Assembly: GCA_012934845.2 (NCBI GenBank)
Contig: WNNJ02003776.1
Span: 682,001 to 746,000, forward strand
Length of the DNA stretch: 64,000 nucleotides
From: Pomphorhynchus laevis
Lineage: Eukaryota > Acanthocephala > Palaeacanthocephala > Echinorhynchida > Pomphorhynchidae
Direction: 5' to 3'
Shown: positions 42,700-54,405 of the stretch, piece by piece
Layout of the letters: the number at the start of each line of letters is the position of its first letter
Position numbering within the stretch: the stretch's first letter is position 1
Translations under genes and position numbers: made by a program
The notes under the pieces: generated by a model
The model's input: only the letters and a program-made list of their open reading frames with translations
Databases searched by the model: none
Told to the model about the DNA's origin: nothing

Positions 42700-43215
42700 A
42701 ACGGGCCAATATAATCACTAGCGTCTCATCAAGTGTACAGATCGAACCAATTCTACAGTCTCTGAGTCCAGGTGTATGTTTTCAACATTCAAGTACGACC
42801 CAGGATAAAAATGCCCGTCTAGACATTGCTTGTAATGGTATATTTGGTGGTCATACGGAACGCACTTTCCTAGACATGTATTTTCAATGTACATGCGCCC
42901 TCGAATGCTACTAAATCGACTGAATCAGCATTCACTTTTCATGCTCAACGCAAGCAAGCCAAATATTCTGAGCGCATACGGGAAATTGAACATTCGACAT
43001 TCCTGCCATTTATAATGTCAAGTTCTGCCGGGCTAAGTGTAGACGCTAACCGTTGCCTGCAAATAATCGCTCGTAAACTAACTATAAAGAATTCCGGCAA
43101 CTATGGATACGAAATCTCAAAATTGCGTCAAGAAATCGGAGAATTAGTTATGCGTGGACTATCAATGAGCATTAGAATGCCTCGATCCGCTTTACTACGT
43201 CCAAGTCGTGCCTAA
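42700..43215 (+). pseudogene. E-family element, C-terminal endonuclease-like part
   Basis: Plus strand. NARLDIACNGIFGGHTERTF then LDMYF (42800-42900) aligns with QARLDIVCSGLNAERYERTF then CDVTIFS of the 53-56 kb copy. After a frame change, FHAQRKQAKYSERIREIEHS and TFLPFIMSSSAGLS lead into an open end, QIIARKLTIKNSG...SIRMPRSALLRPSRA (stop 43213). The conserved RLDI, (F)D(V/M) and K..KY residues look like a restriction-like endonuclease core. It starts beyond the RT, so it is a truncated copy. Flanks are unrelated repeats. Confidence 0.6.
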
Positions 43216-43475
43216 CAAGAAGTACCTCATAAGAAAACATTTAGCCTGCAATTTTCAATGGTACGTTTAGAACAATTGTCTGTTGATAATACTTTATTCA
43301 TTTAAAAAAATTATTAATAACCAGCACTCTTCCCCATATTGGGGAAGAGTGCATATTGGGCACTCTTCCCCTTATGGGTCATAGCCATAAGGCTGTTTTG
43401 ACCGCTCACACAAAAAACAAAAACAAAAACAAAAAAATACAAAAAAATAAAAAAAAATCGTTCAGTATATATATC
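43216..43475. repeat. Hairpin cluster and A-rich tract
   Basis: GCACTCTTCCCC (43324-43335) pairs with GGGGAAGAGTGC (43341-43352), and the first word returns at 43360-43371, so alternative hairpins can form. CTTATGGGTCATAGCCATAAG (43371-43391) is another stem. Then ACAAAAACAAAAACAAAAAA-type repeats run to ~43455. Confidence 0.65.
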
Positions 43476-43910
43476 AGAACCATGGGTACTGCAGCAACCA
43501 CCATTCGTTCTCATTTCGAATCCAGTTCTTTATATTGTATTTAAATTCACTGATTGTATGCACCGCAACGACATCAACTGGAAGACGATTCCAAATATTC
43601 ACCGCTCGATGAGACAGTCGGAAATGACGAGGGTATTTTCCGTGCTCATGTACTACTAGTACTTTCGAGTGCCCTCTACGTCCATCCCGTTCATTGAGTT
43701 CAACTCTATTTGCAGGAAAATTTTCATCTTTATTAACTAGTGGATTCATAGCTAGAAGGTCGAAAAGAAGGAACCTTTCACGCACTGTCGGCATATTCAA
43801 ACTTTTTATTCGTGCCTCATAGGGAAGATATCGTACCTGAGGACATAATTACGTAAACCGTCAAAGTATGCGCTCTAATTGATCAAGTTCTGTACGCGTA
43901 CACGGAATTA
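43476..43910 (-). pseudogene. CR1-like LINE (family D) C-terminal fragment
   Basis: Minus strand open stretch 43800-43474: MPTVRERFLLFDLLAMNPLV (cf. LVSKRERLIMYDLLAMNRIV at 41.2 kb), then HFRLSHRAVNIWNRLPVDVV and ISEFKYNIKNW. This is the extreme C-terminus of a CR1-like RT. The upstream part to 43910 continues with frame breaks (LEROLIRTLT..., YLPYEARI-like). No RT core. Confidence 0.7.
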
Positions 43911-44123
43911 TTTTATGATAATTATCCTATTTTAAGCCTACTATAATAATTTAGTTTTAAATATGTAGTATTTTTTATATTTTAGAATTTCTTAGTAGTT
44001 TCCATTTCGTATTTTTTAAAATTTACCCTCATCCATAAATATTCTCCAAAAGCTCAAATATACCAGCTATCTCTAAAAGTTTTGGAACCCCTGGCTCACA
44101 GATTATATATAATTGTAAAATAA

Positions 44124-46130
44124 AACATCTTCTTAAGCGTTCTCCCAACTCACTCCCTCCAAATCTCCGTGATTCCTACTTTTCACTACGCGGTTCACAT
44201 CTTATTCTTATACGTACTAAACGTACTATCTTTTGGCGAAATCAACTCGAGTCATCTTCCAACTCTAAATCTCATTGGAAAATCTTAAACTCAATTCTTT
44301 CACGATATTCCACTTTCTTCCCGTTTCATCTAGTCTCTTCTTCTTGTCATTACCTAATAAAACCTCTCCCTCTAATACTTGCTTAATCTGCTCCTCTATA
44401 ACCATTTCTGATGAATTTTCCCCCTAGGCGATCAGAGGTAAAATTTCTTCTACGAACAGTTATCTACAAACTAAGCTATCTAATTTACTTTCCCTACTAC
44501 CCATAGCCCCCTTGTACCCACTCTTCTCTTTAAATGCTTCCCTCCCAGAGCTATTCCACCTTCTTCCCGTTTCATCTGATAAAGTCTCTTCGGTTCTACT
44601 GTCATTACCTAATAAAACCTCTCCCTCTGACACGATTCCCATTCACTTGCTTAAAAATATCTGCTCCTCTATCTCACCATTTCTAACCAGATTGTTCGAC
44701 TCGTCCATCCGTAGCCGTACATTTCCTTCCGTCTGGAAATGTGCCACTGTTCGTCCTCATCAAAAAGCAATCTCTCGACTCCTCACTACCATCTTCGTAC
44801 CGTCCAATCTCACTTCTCCCAACCCTCTCTAAACTCCTTGAGCGTATCGTTCTCAAGCAAGTTAATACATATCTATTTTCCTCTAACTTGTTTCCTCCCT
44901 TCCAAGCCGCTTTTCGTTCTAATCACTCTACTGAAATTGCCTGTCTTAAAGTTTATAATGACTTACTCATATCGCGCGATCATAAATTATGTAGTGTCAT
45001 AGTTTCTCTTGATCTATCGTCTGCTTTTGACATCGTCGATCACTCGATTCTTCTACATCGCCTTCGTCATGATTATGGCTTCTCTTTACCCACTGTATCA
45101 TGGTTTTCTTCATATCTATCAAACCGTACATTTCGCGTCTATTCTAACTCTTCTCTCTCCCATCCTTCGTCCATTCCGTCCGGTGTTCCACAAGGCTCCG
45201 TATTAGGCCCTATGCTTTTCTCTCTTCTTCTCGGTGACTTGTCTTCGATTTCTCATAAATTTAACTTCCATGTTATGCAATATGCTGATGACATTCTCAT
45301 CTATGCTCACGCACCTGCTTATCGTATTCATGATCTTAGTGTTTCTGTTTCCAGCTGTCTTGTCTCAATTTCCAATCATCTTTCTTCCCTTCGCCTTTCT
45401 CTGAATCCTGATAAATCTAAAATTATGTGGATCCTACCTCGACGCTTCGGCGTAGAACCTCCTTCCGTATCATTAAATTCTACAATTCTTCCTATCGTTG
45501 ATAATCTCGTTTTCCTAGGCTTTCATTTCGACAACCGACTTTCACTTAAACATTTCGTTAGTGATAAAGTACGCTCATCTACCTTGATACTCCGCAATCT
45601 CCGTCAAGTTCGTAGATTGATCGATTTCCCTTCTTGTATGACTCTCATATCTTCTCTTCTTTTCTCAAGACTTGATTACTGTCTTAGTCTATTTTCCAAC
45701 TCACCTAAATCCACTCTTCTTCCTTTACAACGCATCATCAACGCTGCCGTTCCGAGTTCTCCTCCGTCTTCGTCGTTTTGATCATACATCCCACTATCTT
45801 GTTTCTCTTGATTGGCCTACCATTTATTGTCGTGTTCAAATTCGTCTTCTTATCATTGCTTTTCGCCTTATAACTTCTCATACCCCTTCATTTCTCAACC
45901 TTCCTTTTCTCGACAATTCTCGTACTGTGTATTGTGCTCTGCGTTCCCGTAATTCCCTTCTTTTACATGTCCCAATCTACTCTACCTCTTTTGGCTTCCG
46001 CTTCTTCGTTGTGGCTGCTCCTCTCTTGTGGAATCAACTGCCTATTCATATCCGCCAATCAACATCTATGCCGTACTTCAAACGCCAAATCCAATTCCAT
46101 TTCAACAATTAACTAATTATCTGTGACTTT
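44124..46130 (+). pseudogene. LINE A copy 2, frameshifted
   Basis: Plus strand. Begins in the pre-RT region (CTTAAGCGTTCTCCCAACTC); 44300-44470 contains a scrambled partial duplication of downstream sequence. It then follows A copy 1 closely. The frame breaks at ~44755 (two bases missing, CCTCATC for CCTATCATC) and again at ~45750 (GCCGTTCCGAG for GCTGTCCGAA, one extra base). Between these, ~330 codons carry motif A (SLDLSSAFDIVDH), GVPQGSVLGPMLF, MQYADDILIYAHA and the FLGFHFDNRLSL thumb. The C-terminus ends WNQLPIHIRQ. Otherwise very similar to 15292-17379, so a young copy. Confidence 0.85.
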
Positions 46131-46151
46131 TGCTGTTCTTTTTCGTTGTTA

Positions 46152-46189
46152 GTGGTCATGTAAGCATGCATTTTGCACGCATTTGCCAC
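46152..46189 (+). promoter_or_regulatory. LINE A 3' hairpin
   Basis: GTGGTCATGTAAGCATGCAT then TTTGCACGCATTTGCCAC. Outer stem GTGG/CCAC, inner GCATGC/GCACGC with one A-C mismatch. Followed by TTTAAATAAATTATTATTG tail. Confidence 0.65.
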
Positions 46190-46334
46190 TTTAAATAAAT
46201 TATTATTGTATTATCGCATTGTATCAATGATGACAACGCAGTCAGATTGTCGCTATGTTACCAGCCACGAATTTTCATTTATCGCACTGATTTATTCCGA
46301 TATGAAACATAATCCTTGTACGTATAATAAATCA

Positions 46335-46600
46335 AATCAGCTAACTGAGTATACGTATTTAATATAATTATAAAATAAACAAAACATAATAATGCTAAAT
46401 CAAAATTTAATAATTAAATAATAAAATAAATAATTATTTTAAGATTTTTAATAAGTTAAATCAAGTTAGAATTAAAAATTGAAATTTAAAATAAAAGTCA
46501 TTTTTATGAATTGACTAATAAATAACAGACGTTGTATCAGAATAAGAATTAGAGGTCATCAGGATGAACTGCTATGCTATCAGGTTTCGGCCCCATTTTG
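46335..46600 (-). repeat. Family G 3' region
   Basis: A near copy of 5083-5350: the terminus (inverse of ACGTATACTCAGCTGATT-like) at 46340, ATTGACTAATAAATAACAGA and CAGAATAAGAATTAGAGGTC in order, then CATGC/CAGGTTTCGGCCCC. No RT sequence. Confidence 0.65.
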
Positions 46601-47339
46601 AATATTTTCAAAATATTCAAATGTATAAACCGAGGTCAATCTGTAAGGTACGCAAATATCTATTTGACAAAAAGGACCATGAGCGCAAACATTCATCTTA
46701 AAATCTAAGTTGACGTAAGTAACCATGGTTGCAAAGTGATCATGGCTAGAAAGTGATCGTTATATATAGACATTTAATGTGACTGCTATAAAAATAAAAT
46801 AGAATTTATTGTTTTTATTTAAAATCAATATTTATTTTTATATTGCGAATTTGATTATAAATGCATTTTTATTGACTTTAAATAAATATTTTGAAATATC
46901 ATATTGAATCAGCTAAGTCTACGTATTTTATAATAGATAAAAAATATATAAACAATTAAATAATAAATGATTATATAAGATTTAATCAATACTTTCAGCA
47001 GTTTCTTGTCCCGATCCCGCTGTTGTTAGAGTCCACATCGCGTGGAATTACTCTCAGAGAACTTTAGAGTCACTGCTTATTTTATTCTCTCCACTTTGAC
47101 GCAGGACACGTCGAAAATATTCTCTCTGATTCGATTCTGAGTTACGTTCAACATTAAGGACTCGTAATTTGATCTCAAATTGCTACAAAGTTGGATAGTG
47201 TAGTTATGATGTTTTCAAGCAAGCAAGAAATTTATTCAATTTATTGAAGAGGAAGAAGCGGTGTGCATTTGAGAATGCATGAGCTGACCGGTGTAAATAC
47301 GATTTAAAAGTCCTTTTTTAGTAGCTATAAACTAGGGGA
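46601..47339. other. AT-rich; G terminus; nothing else
   Basis: GAATATTTTCAAAATATTC at ~46602 is palindromic. A G terminus lies at 46910. 47000-47335 may be upstream RT-element sequence but has no recognisable motif. Confidence 0.45.
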
Positions 47340-48186
47340 GCTGTTGATTCTTCGATTTGTCACTACTTCTATGACATTTCCGCGAATGACCTAGCTGAAG
47401 ATTTTGCGACACATTATCGCACTTCAGTAGAGCCCGCAATTGAACATGAAACTTTTTGTATAGACTCTGGAGTACTGAACACTTACTCTGACAAGTGTCT
47501 TGAATTGGACTTTGACAATTTGATAACGCCAGCTAAAGTCTATTCCGAATTACGCCGTCTAAAAGCAAATAATTCAAGAGGTTGTGACTTACTACCTTCT
47601 GTTTATCTACGCAGATTAGCAGGCTCAACTTGCGTTCCTCTCGGGGTGCAATTTTTCGCAAGTCAATCTTAGAAAGATTTCTTCCTAATGTATGAAAGCA
47701 GTCAATTGTTCTTCCCTACTTCAAGAAAGGATAACACTCTCTTCCGTCGAAAATTATAGGCCTGAAAGCATTATTTGCATTTGCTGTAGTGTTGGAGAGG
47801 TTTGTACATCGTTACATCGAATAAGGCACATGAAACTGACATTATATTCTTCGACTTTTCTTCAGAAATTTGTCAATACTAGACTTCCAAACATACTTGT
47901 TGATTGGATTAGAGAATATATTCGTGATCGTTGCTTTCAAGTACTTGTCGATCGGTCATTATCTGTGTCTAGAGAATGTCATCTTGGAGTACCTCAAAGT
48001 TCAGTTTTGTGTCCGCTTTTATTCAGCATTTATATTAACGATTTGCCTACGTGCATTCGCTCTCAATCATGTTTGTATGCAGATGATTTAAAAATATGGC
48101 AGCCCATTCATTCATGTGAGGATGTTGATAATTTGCAAATAATAATAATTTTCTGTGGCAATTGCGTGACAGCTGCACGCTTCATG
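47340..48186 (+). pseudogene. CR1-like LINE (family D) RT, decayed
   Basis: Plus strand. DISANDLAEDFATHYRTSVE, YSELRRLKANNSRGCDLLPS (pre-RT, the typical KxxxSxGxDxIP) to ~47610. After frame changes comes LPNILVDWIREYIRDRCFQV, then GVPQSSVLCPLLFSIYINDL (motif B, PQGS changed to PQSS) and CLYADDLKIWQPI (motif C). It ends abruptly at 48186 where LINE A sequence begins. Stops and shifts upstream make it dead. Confidence 0.75.
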
Positions 48187-48335
48187 TAAAAGGGAATCAC
48201 GGGAACGCAAGGAACAGTAAACAGGACGAGATTTGTCGAGAAAAGGAAGGTTGAGAAATGACGGGGTATGAAAAGTTATCAGGCGAAAAGCAATGATAAG
48301 ACGAATTTAGACACGACAATAAAATTTGTCTTGAT
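48187..48335 (-). pseudogene. LINE A fragment
   Basis: AAGGGAATCACGGGAACGCA and AAAAGGAAGGTTGAGAAATG match the C-terminal part of A at 63370-63460 (minus sense). It is about 150 bp with no 3' hairpin, abutting the D fragment directly. Confidence 0.65.
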
Positions 48336-48919
48336 TATATTAAGTTCTATACATTTGAGATTTAAAGTAAATACAACTCAGTTATCTAATCTGATTCTAC
48401 AAAAATCCCTAATCCATTTCGCTGCTTCTAGTAAAATTATATGTTACATTGCTAAATAATTATTGGAGTTGAATCGAAGGAAAGACGTAATTTAAACTAT
48501 CTTGTTATCTCTATTAACTACTTACAAAAAAACTTAAAGAGCTTAAACGAACAAACAGAATACACATTACTGCAATCTGTCGTATTATTGATTTGAGTAT
48601 CCTACCGAATAATTTGTCGATAATTTACAAGAAAATTTACAACTGTTTAAGCTAATATACAATCTGAAATACATACAACTAACGACTTGAGAAGGCTCCG
48701 ACGGCTGCTTTGACGGCTGCACTTAAAAAATTGTTAAGCTATTCTAACTACAAGATCAAATACACAATTCACGAAGAACCTAAAAAAACCTAAAAACCTA
48801 AAGAACCTAAATTGGAAGAACCTAAACCTAAAAACCTATACCAGAAGAACCTACACAATCTTTATTGAAATCCACACAAGAGACTTTACTCTGATAAAGT
48901 CTGAATATACATTCATATA
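48336..48919. other. Non-coding; half MITE and CCTAAA-rich tract
   Basis: AATTATTGGAGTTGAATCGA (~48460) is one end of the 548-671 MITE family. 48780-48860 has irregular AACCTAAA repeats. The rest is probably the 5' region of the D ORF1 that follows. Confidence 0.5.
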
Positions 48920-49999
48920 ATGGTCAAACAGAGGAAGACTACAAAGCGAGGTGATGCTGCCAAGTTTGTGGATTATCAGGTTCGGTGTTCAAGTGAAGAT
49001 TGTCATGTGTGGACAAGTGTTTCAGTTCCCGGGGAAAAGAAAACAGCTCTGTCTAATGCATCTTTCTACTGCGGGTACTGCTGCGCATCTTTGATAAATG
49101 ATTTGAAGACGGAATCTACCCCCTTGGTTGTCGGTCAGTCGAGTTGTAATTCTCTTGGACCCATATCAGCTCCACCAATTCCAAAAAGCATAAGTGCCGG
49201 TCAAAGTAAGGAAGTTCTTATTTCCAAATCTACTAAGAATGTTGAAAATTCCAGTCATAGTGATGGAAGCTATTCTAACTCTATATATCCCTCCTCAAGT
49301 CTTAACTCTATATATATCTCCTGAAGTCTTGCAAATAATCCAATGAATATAGATTTAACTGTAGAGGGTGAGACTGTAGCCATGGATGTTCCAGTGCATT
49401 TACCTGATGTTACTAATGATGAAAATACATATTGTCAGGTTTTGAATCATGGTCATATGTCTGATAATGAGACTGTCGAAAAGAAGGAACAAGTATCAAT
49501 GATAAGTCAACATACACTATCCGCAGTGTCACGTGACAGTCTCGAATTGCAAATTGGTAATAATAGGAAACACACCGCTGATCGATGTAGATCTGTTATT
49601 CTGGCCAATGTAAGAGAATCTTTATTTGAGAACGCACAAGTACGTCTTAACGAGGACGTCCAGAGTGTGAGATTTATATTGACGCAGGTACTTGGTTATT
49701 GCAATGTGGATATTGTCAAACGTGTTAAACTCGTTGCATTATTTCGACTGGGTAAGCGTGAAAGGATAAGAAAATCACGAGCTCTCCAATTTGATCGGCG
49801 AGTTGTATCTCTGTGGAATAGGCTTGGAGAGTCAACAGTGTGCAGTAGCAATATCAACGAATTCAAAAAGAAATTACGGATGGAGGATGCCATGGGAAAG
49901 CTGCTTTTCCGTATTTGTGATACTTTTATTATATTTTCTTTTTTTTCTGCAGTGAACCAGCCAATTAAGCCATGCTTTTATGTGCTGTTGAAACATTAA
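48920..49999 (+). pseudogene. CR1-like ORF1 with PHD-like finger, fused to RT C-terminus
   Basis: One plus-strand frame of 359 codons with a single in-frame TGA (49322). The N-terminus MVKQRKTTKRGD plus Cys residues in VRCSSEDCHVWTS and FYCGYCCASL parallels LINE B ORF1 at 10.8 kb (QCSIHDC... VCGFC). The middle is Ser-rich. Around 49690-49755 the ORF1-type VKRVKLVALFRLGK runs straight into RERIRKSRALQFDRRVVSLW, then NRLGESTVCSSNINEFKKKL, which is the RT C-terminus (cf. RLSHRAVNIWNRLPVDVV at 43.5 kb). So most of ORF2 has been deleted in frame. The tail (SFFSAVNQPIK) is 3' sequence. Confidence 0.65.
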
Positions 50000-50024
50000 T
50001 AATAAATGGTAAGCAAATCGTTAA

Positions 50025-52790
50025 AAGCAAGATGATAGGATGTATGATCAAAACGACGAAGACGGGGGAGAACTCGGACGGCTGCGTTGATGATGCGTTG
50101 TAAAGGAAGAAGAGATAATCTAGGTTAGTTGGAAAATAGATTCAGACAGAAATCGAGTATTGAGAAAATGAGAGAAGATATGAGTCATACATGAAGGAAA
50201 ATCGATCAATCTACGATTTTGACGGAGGTTGTGGAGAATCAGGGTAGATGAGCGTACTTTATCTCTAACGAAAGGTTTAAGTGAAAGTCTGTTGTCGAAA
50301 TGTAAGCCTAGAAAAACGAGATTGTCAACGGTAGGAAGAATTGTGGAATTTAATGATATGGAGAGAGGTTCTACGGCGAAGAGTCGAAGAAGGATCCATA
50401 TTATTTATGATTTATTAGGATTCAGAGAAAGACGAAGAGAAGAATGATTGAAAATTGAGGCAAGATAGTTGGAAGCAGAAGCACTAAGATCATGAATACG
50501 ATCAGCAGGTGCGTGAGCATAGATGAGAATGTCATGAGCATATTGCATAACATGGAAGTTAAATGTATAATAAATAGAAGATAAATCCTTGTTTTAATTC
50601 ACTTAGAAGAGAGAAAAGTAAAGGGCATAATACGGAGCCTTGTGGAACACCGGACGGGATGGAAGAAGGATGAGATAGAGAAGAGTTAAAACAAACGCGA
50701 AAATTACGGTTTGATAGATATGAAAAAAATCAAGCCACAGTGTGTAAAGAGAAGCCATAATCATGACGAAGACAGTGGAGTAGAATCGAGTGATCGACAA
50801 TGTCGAGAGCAGATGATAGATCAAGAGAAACTATGTCACTACATAATTTTTGATCGCGCGAGATAAGTCGTCGTAAACTTTAAGACATGAAATTTAAGTA
50901 GAGTGATTAGAGCGAAAAGCAACTTGGAAAGAAGGGAACGAGTTGAAGGAAAATAGATATACATTAACTTGCTTGAGAACAAGACGCTCAAGGAGTTTAG
51001 ACAGGGTTGGGAGAAGTGAGATAGGACGGTACGACGATGGTAGTGAAGGGTCGAGAAATTGCTTTTTGAGGAGGGCGAACAGTGGCGCATTTCCAGTTGA
51101 AAGGAAATGTGCGGCTGCGGATAGACAAGTTGAACAAAGTGGTTAGGAAGGGTGAGATAGATGAGTAGATTTTTTTAGCAAGTGGGTGGGAATTGTGTTA
51201 GATGAGGTTTTATTAGGTAATGACGGAAGAATCGAGTAAACTTCGTCAGACAAAACGAGACGAAGGTGGAATACCTCTGAGACAGAAGTATTTGAAAAGA
51301 TGAGAGGATACAGGGGACATATGGGTAGAACGGAAATTAAATTAGAAAGCTTAGATTGCAGATAAGAGGAAAATTCCTCAGGATTTATGTTGCAAAATGT
51401 AGATGATCGTGAAAGAAGTGAGTTTAAGATTTTCTTATATGATTTAGAGTTGGAAGATGACTCGAGTTGATTTCGCCAGAAATGAGTACGATTAGTTCGC
51501 ATAAGAATGAGATGAGAACGGCGGAGAGAAATATAGGAAACACGGAGATTTAGAGTGAGTGAGGTTGGAGAACGTTTAAGAAAACGATTAAACACACGAA
51601 AAGAGTGACGGAGTCGACGCTTATAAAGACTACAGTCAGAATCGAACCAGGGAGAATGGCGCAAGTGCTGAGAACGTCGGAGTCGACTAGGCAGAAGGTT
51701 ATTGAGGATCGACGTAAGTTCAGAATCAAACAGAATGCAGAGATCATCGGGAGAGCGATAGTTAAGAGGAAGTGAAAAGAGTAAATAATTGAGTAAGACA
51801 GTGCAGAGAATAGGGAAATCGAGAAGTTTCCAAGGTCGACTTGGTGTGGATAATGATGGAGGCGGAGAAGGAGGATGGGGACGAGTAAGAGTGACAAGGA
51901 AATGATCGGACAAACCAGGATCAGTAATTGACAAGGAGGTATAGTCATTGAAGCAGTTAGGAACATCAATGATGTCGAGAGCACCGCCGAGAATATGAGT
52001 TGGGCTTGTTGAAAGTAATTTATAGTTTAAATCAGAAAAAAATATTAGTTAAAGTGATAGAGTCAGAGTCAGCCGGGCGATCAAGACGAATGTTAAAGTC
52101 GTCACTGTGAACAAAAGGAGTATAAGAGAATAAACAGTGAGACATAAGATCTGCAAGGTCGTTAAAGAAGATACGTGATGGGGCAACTGAACCTGGACGG
52201 TATTCAATCACAAGTTCCAGAGGGAAAGAGTTAATAATCTGCATATGAGTAATATGAACGGAGTGTAACGGATGTTAACGTTAATTTTACGTAAAGACAT
52301 TGGGTGACGAGCAATGGCAACTATACCGCCATGGTTAGAAGCAGTAGATGTATGATATGAAATTTGACGAGCTGATTCAACTAGAGAACAACCAGAGCGA
52401 CATAGACGACTAATAGCAAGATCGTCGGAGTCAGAGTGCCAGGATTCGGATGCAGAGAATATTGATAGATAATTGATCGAAGATATCAAGAAGCATATCA
52501 GCTTTATGAAGAATAGAGCGAGTATTGAGTAGTCTAAGATGAAAAGTATGCTCAGGAGATAGATCGACTAGCGAAGAAGACAAGGGGGAGAGATGGGACT
52601 CCATAGGATTTTTGGCCTTGTGTGCACAATGGAAATTTTTCGGTTGATTTGACGTTTTGATAAGGATGACTCAACGTTTGTTTTACGTCGATGTTTCTCA
52701 ACTCGAGCTAAATCGAGCTGGGCAATATCAGAAGGGGAGCGGTCAGGAAAGATACGACAAGTAAACGAAGTGGTAAGAAATTTAAAAAGT
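50025..52790 (-). pseudogene. LINE A copy 3, from ORF1 end to RT
   Basis: Minus strand, the longest A copy at its 5' side. 52790-52640 is the ORF1 C-terminal region (LLTTSFTCRIFPDRSPSDIA, VEKHRR). The endonuclease follows: SESWHSDSDDLAI, SNHGGIVAIA, EYRPGSVAPSRIF, DDFNIRLDRP (GDFN changed to DDFN), LSDHFLVTL (52480-51890). Next come the pre-RT region (51934-51143, 264 codons open) and RT to ~50025 with several shifts; the YADD region reads AYAHDILIYAHA-like near 50530 (altered). The 3' end with hairpin is missing: it stops where family D sequence begins. Confidence 0.8.
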
Positions 52791-53105
52791 TGGGAGTATG
52801 CGCTACCTCTAATTTAGCAACCAAAAAGCACACTGAGCAAGCTTGTGCCAACTCTAATAAAATGATAGGTATGATTCGACGCGGTTTTGTTCGCGTTGAT
52901 CCGACTGCTCTTCGGACTTTAATTTTGGTACATGTATTAAGTAGGCTTTTATATGCAGCTTCAGTTGTATACCCACGTACTGTGCATGAACATAAGAAAT
53001 CAGAGAAGGTACTTCGCAGGGCAACAAAAATAGCACTAACGTTGGCTTCGCTGCCTTATGAAGACAGACTGAGATCAGTAGTACTTAAGATCGTCACAGG
53101 ACTCG
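52790..53105 (+). pseudogene. CR1-like LINE RT thumb fragment
   Basis: A plus-strand open stretch: KSWEYALPLI..., TKKHTEQACANSNKMIGMIR and RGFVRVDPTALRTLILVHVL, then SEKVLRRATKIALTLASLPY and EDRLRSV. This is the post-palm/thumb region of a CR1-type RT. Upstream (A copy 3) and downstream (E) sequences are unrelated, so it is a fragment caught between two elements. Confidence 0.65.
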
Positions 53106-53109
53106 TCGG

Positions 53110-53531
53110 TACATGAATGCTGTCTCATAGTGACATCGTAGATGGTAAATCGGTAAAGCAATTATTACAGGAATTACATTCAAAGGCCTATCCAATAATT
53201 AAAGAAGCCCCGCTAACAGTTTCACTTACAACACGTAATCAGCACCCAGTCCGTTATTTAGAGATTAGCTAAGATCACATGATCAATGCCTGTCGACGAA
53301 CTCATGGAAGTGCCGGACCTTCGGGGATCGATGCACAATCCAGGCGAAGATTCCTTACATGTTTTAGAGCAGACCCTCGCAATTTGGCACGTTCCCTCTC
53401 TGACCTAGCCATCAGTATCGCGAGTGAAAATTTACCTATGAGCTTACTAGACGCGTTTACTGGATGCAGACTCGTCGCAATTGAAAAAAAGCAGGTGGAA
53501 TTAGACCGATAGAAATTTGTGAAGTCTCGAG
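53110..53531 (+). pseudogene. E-family RT element copy 3, N-terminal part
   Basis: Plus strand: SDIVDGKSVKQLLQELHSKA and RNQHPVRYLEIS, then INACRRTHGSAGPSGIDAQS, FRADPRNLARSLSDLAISIA, LLDAFTGCRLVAIEKKQ (RT fingers). Matches the start of copy 1 (GPSGVDSDEW, SRLVSLDKKPG). The frame is cut at 53531 by a LINE B insertion and resumes at ~54406. Confidence 0.75.
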
Positions 53532-54405
53532 ACGAATTTTCTAAAAAAAGATTTATTTAACGTGGCAAATGCGTGCCAGCGCACGCTTACATGACCACAA
53601 CAAAACAAGACTGTGAATTAGGCGTCGAGAAGATGTGAACGGAGGAGGTGTTTGAATGTGATAAAGGAGGGAGCGCGGCGGACGTCGAGAGGGAGTTGAT
53701 TCCAGGCGAGTGAGGCGGCGACGAGGAAGGATCGGATACCGTAGTTGTTGGAGTAATTAGGAACGTGGAGTAAGAGGGTATGACAGGAACGAAACGATAG
53801 CGAGGTGGGGCGAGTATCGTCTAAGAAAGGAAGGTTGATGAACGATGGGGAGCCGACAGCGATGAGACGAAAAGTAACGAGAAGGCGGAGTTTGATGCGG
53901 ATGTGGATGGTGGGCCAGGAGAGTTGGGCAAAATATGTGGATGTGTGGTCGAAGCGACGGAGACGAAAGAGCACTCGAACGGCGGTGTTGATTATTCGTT
54001 GTAGGGGTAGGATGATGGATTTTGGAGAATTGGCGAAAAGGCTAAGGCAGTAATCGATTTTAGGGAAAAGAAACGACGAAAAAAGAGACAAACAAAAACG
54101 GAAGTCGAAAAGGGAGCGGATACGGTGGATGTCACGGAGAATTAAATTCGACGAGCGGACCTTGTCACGGACGAAGGGTTTAAGGGAAAGGTGATCATCG
54201 AAATGGAAGCCTAAAAAAGTGAGATTGTGGACTATTGGGATGATCGATGAGGCAAAATATACAGTGGGAGGAGATATGTTTGGTTTACGAGGGAGAATCC
54301 ACATTATTTTAGACTTGTCGGGGTTTAGAACGAGATGGAGATTGGAGAGACGTTCGTAGATGGAAGAAAAATAGTTGGAGACAGAAATGCCGATATCGTG
54401 TATGC
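53532..54405 (-). pseudogene. LINE B copy inserted in E element, 5'-truncated
   Basis: Minus strand. Begins (3' end) with an A-run and the B hairpin (53562-53598). It then has a 228-codon open frame (54304-53618) from MWILPRKPNISPP through FLGFHFDDHLSLKPFV to WNQLPLDVR and HLLRSHLLDA. The RT active site lies just beyond the truncation. The E element reads through on either side (fingers before, motif A after), so this is a nested, younger insertion. No target duplication is evident at the flanks. Confidence 0.8.

Noticed and set aside
48780-48860. CCTAAA-rich tract resembling telomere repeats
   Set aside because: The spacing is irregular and it is short; more likely a simple repeat in a LINE 5' region.
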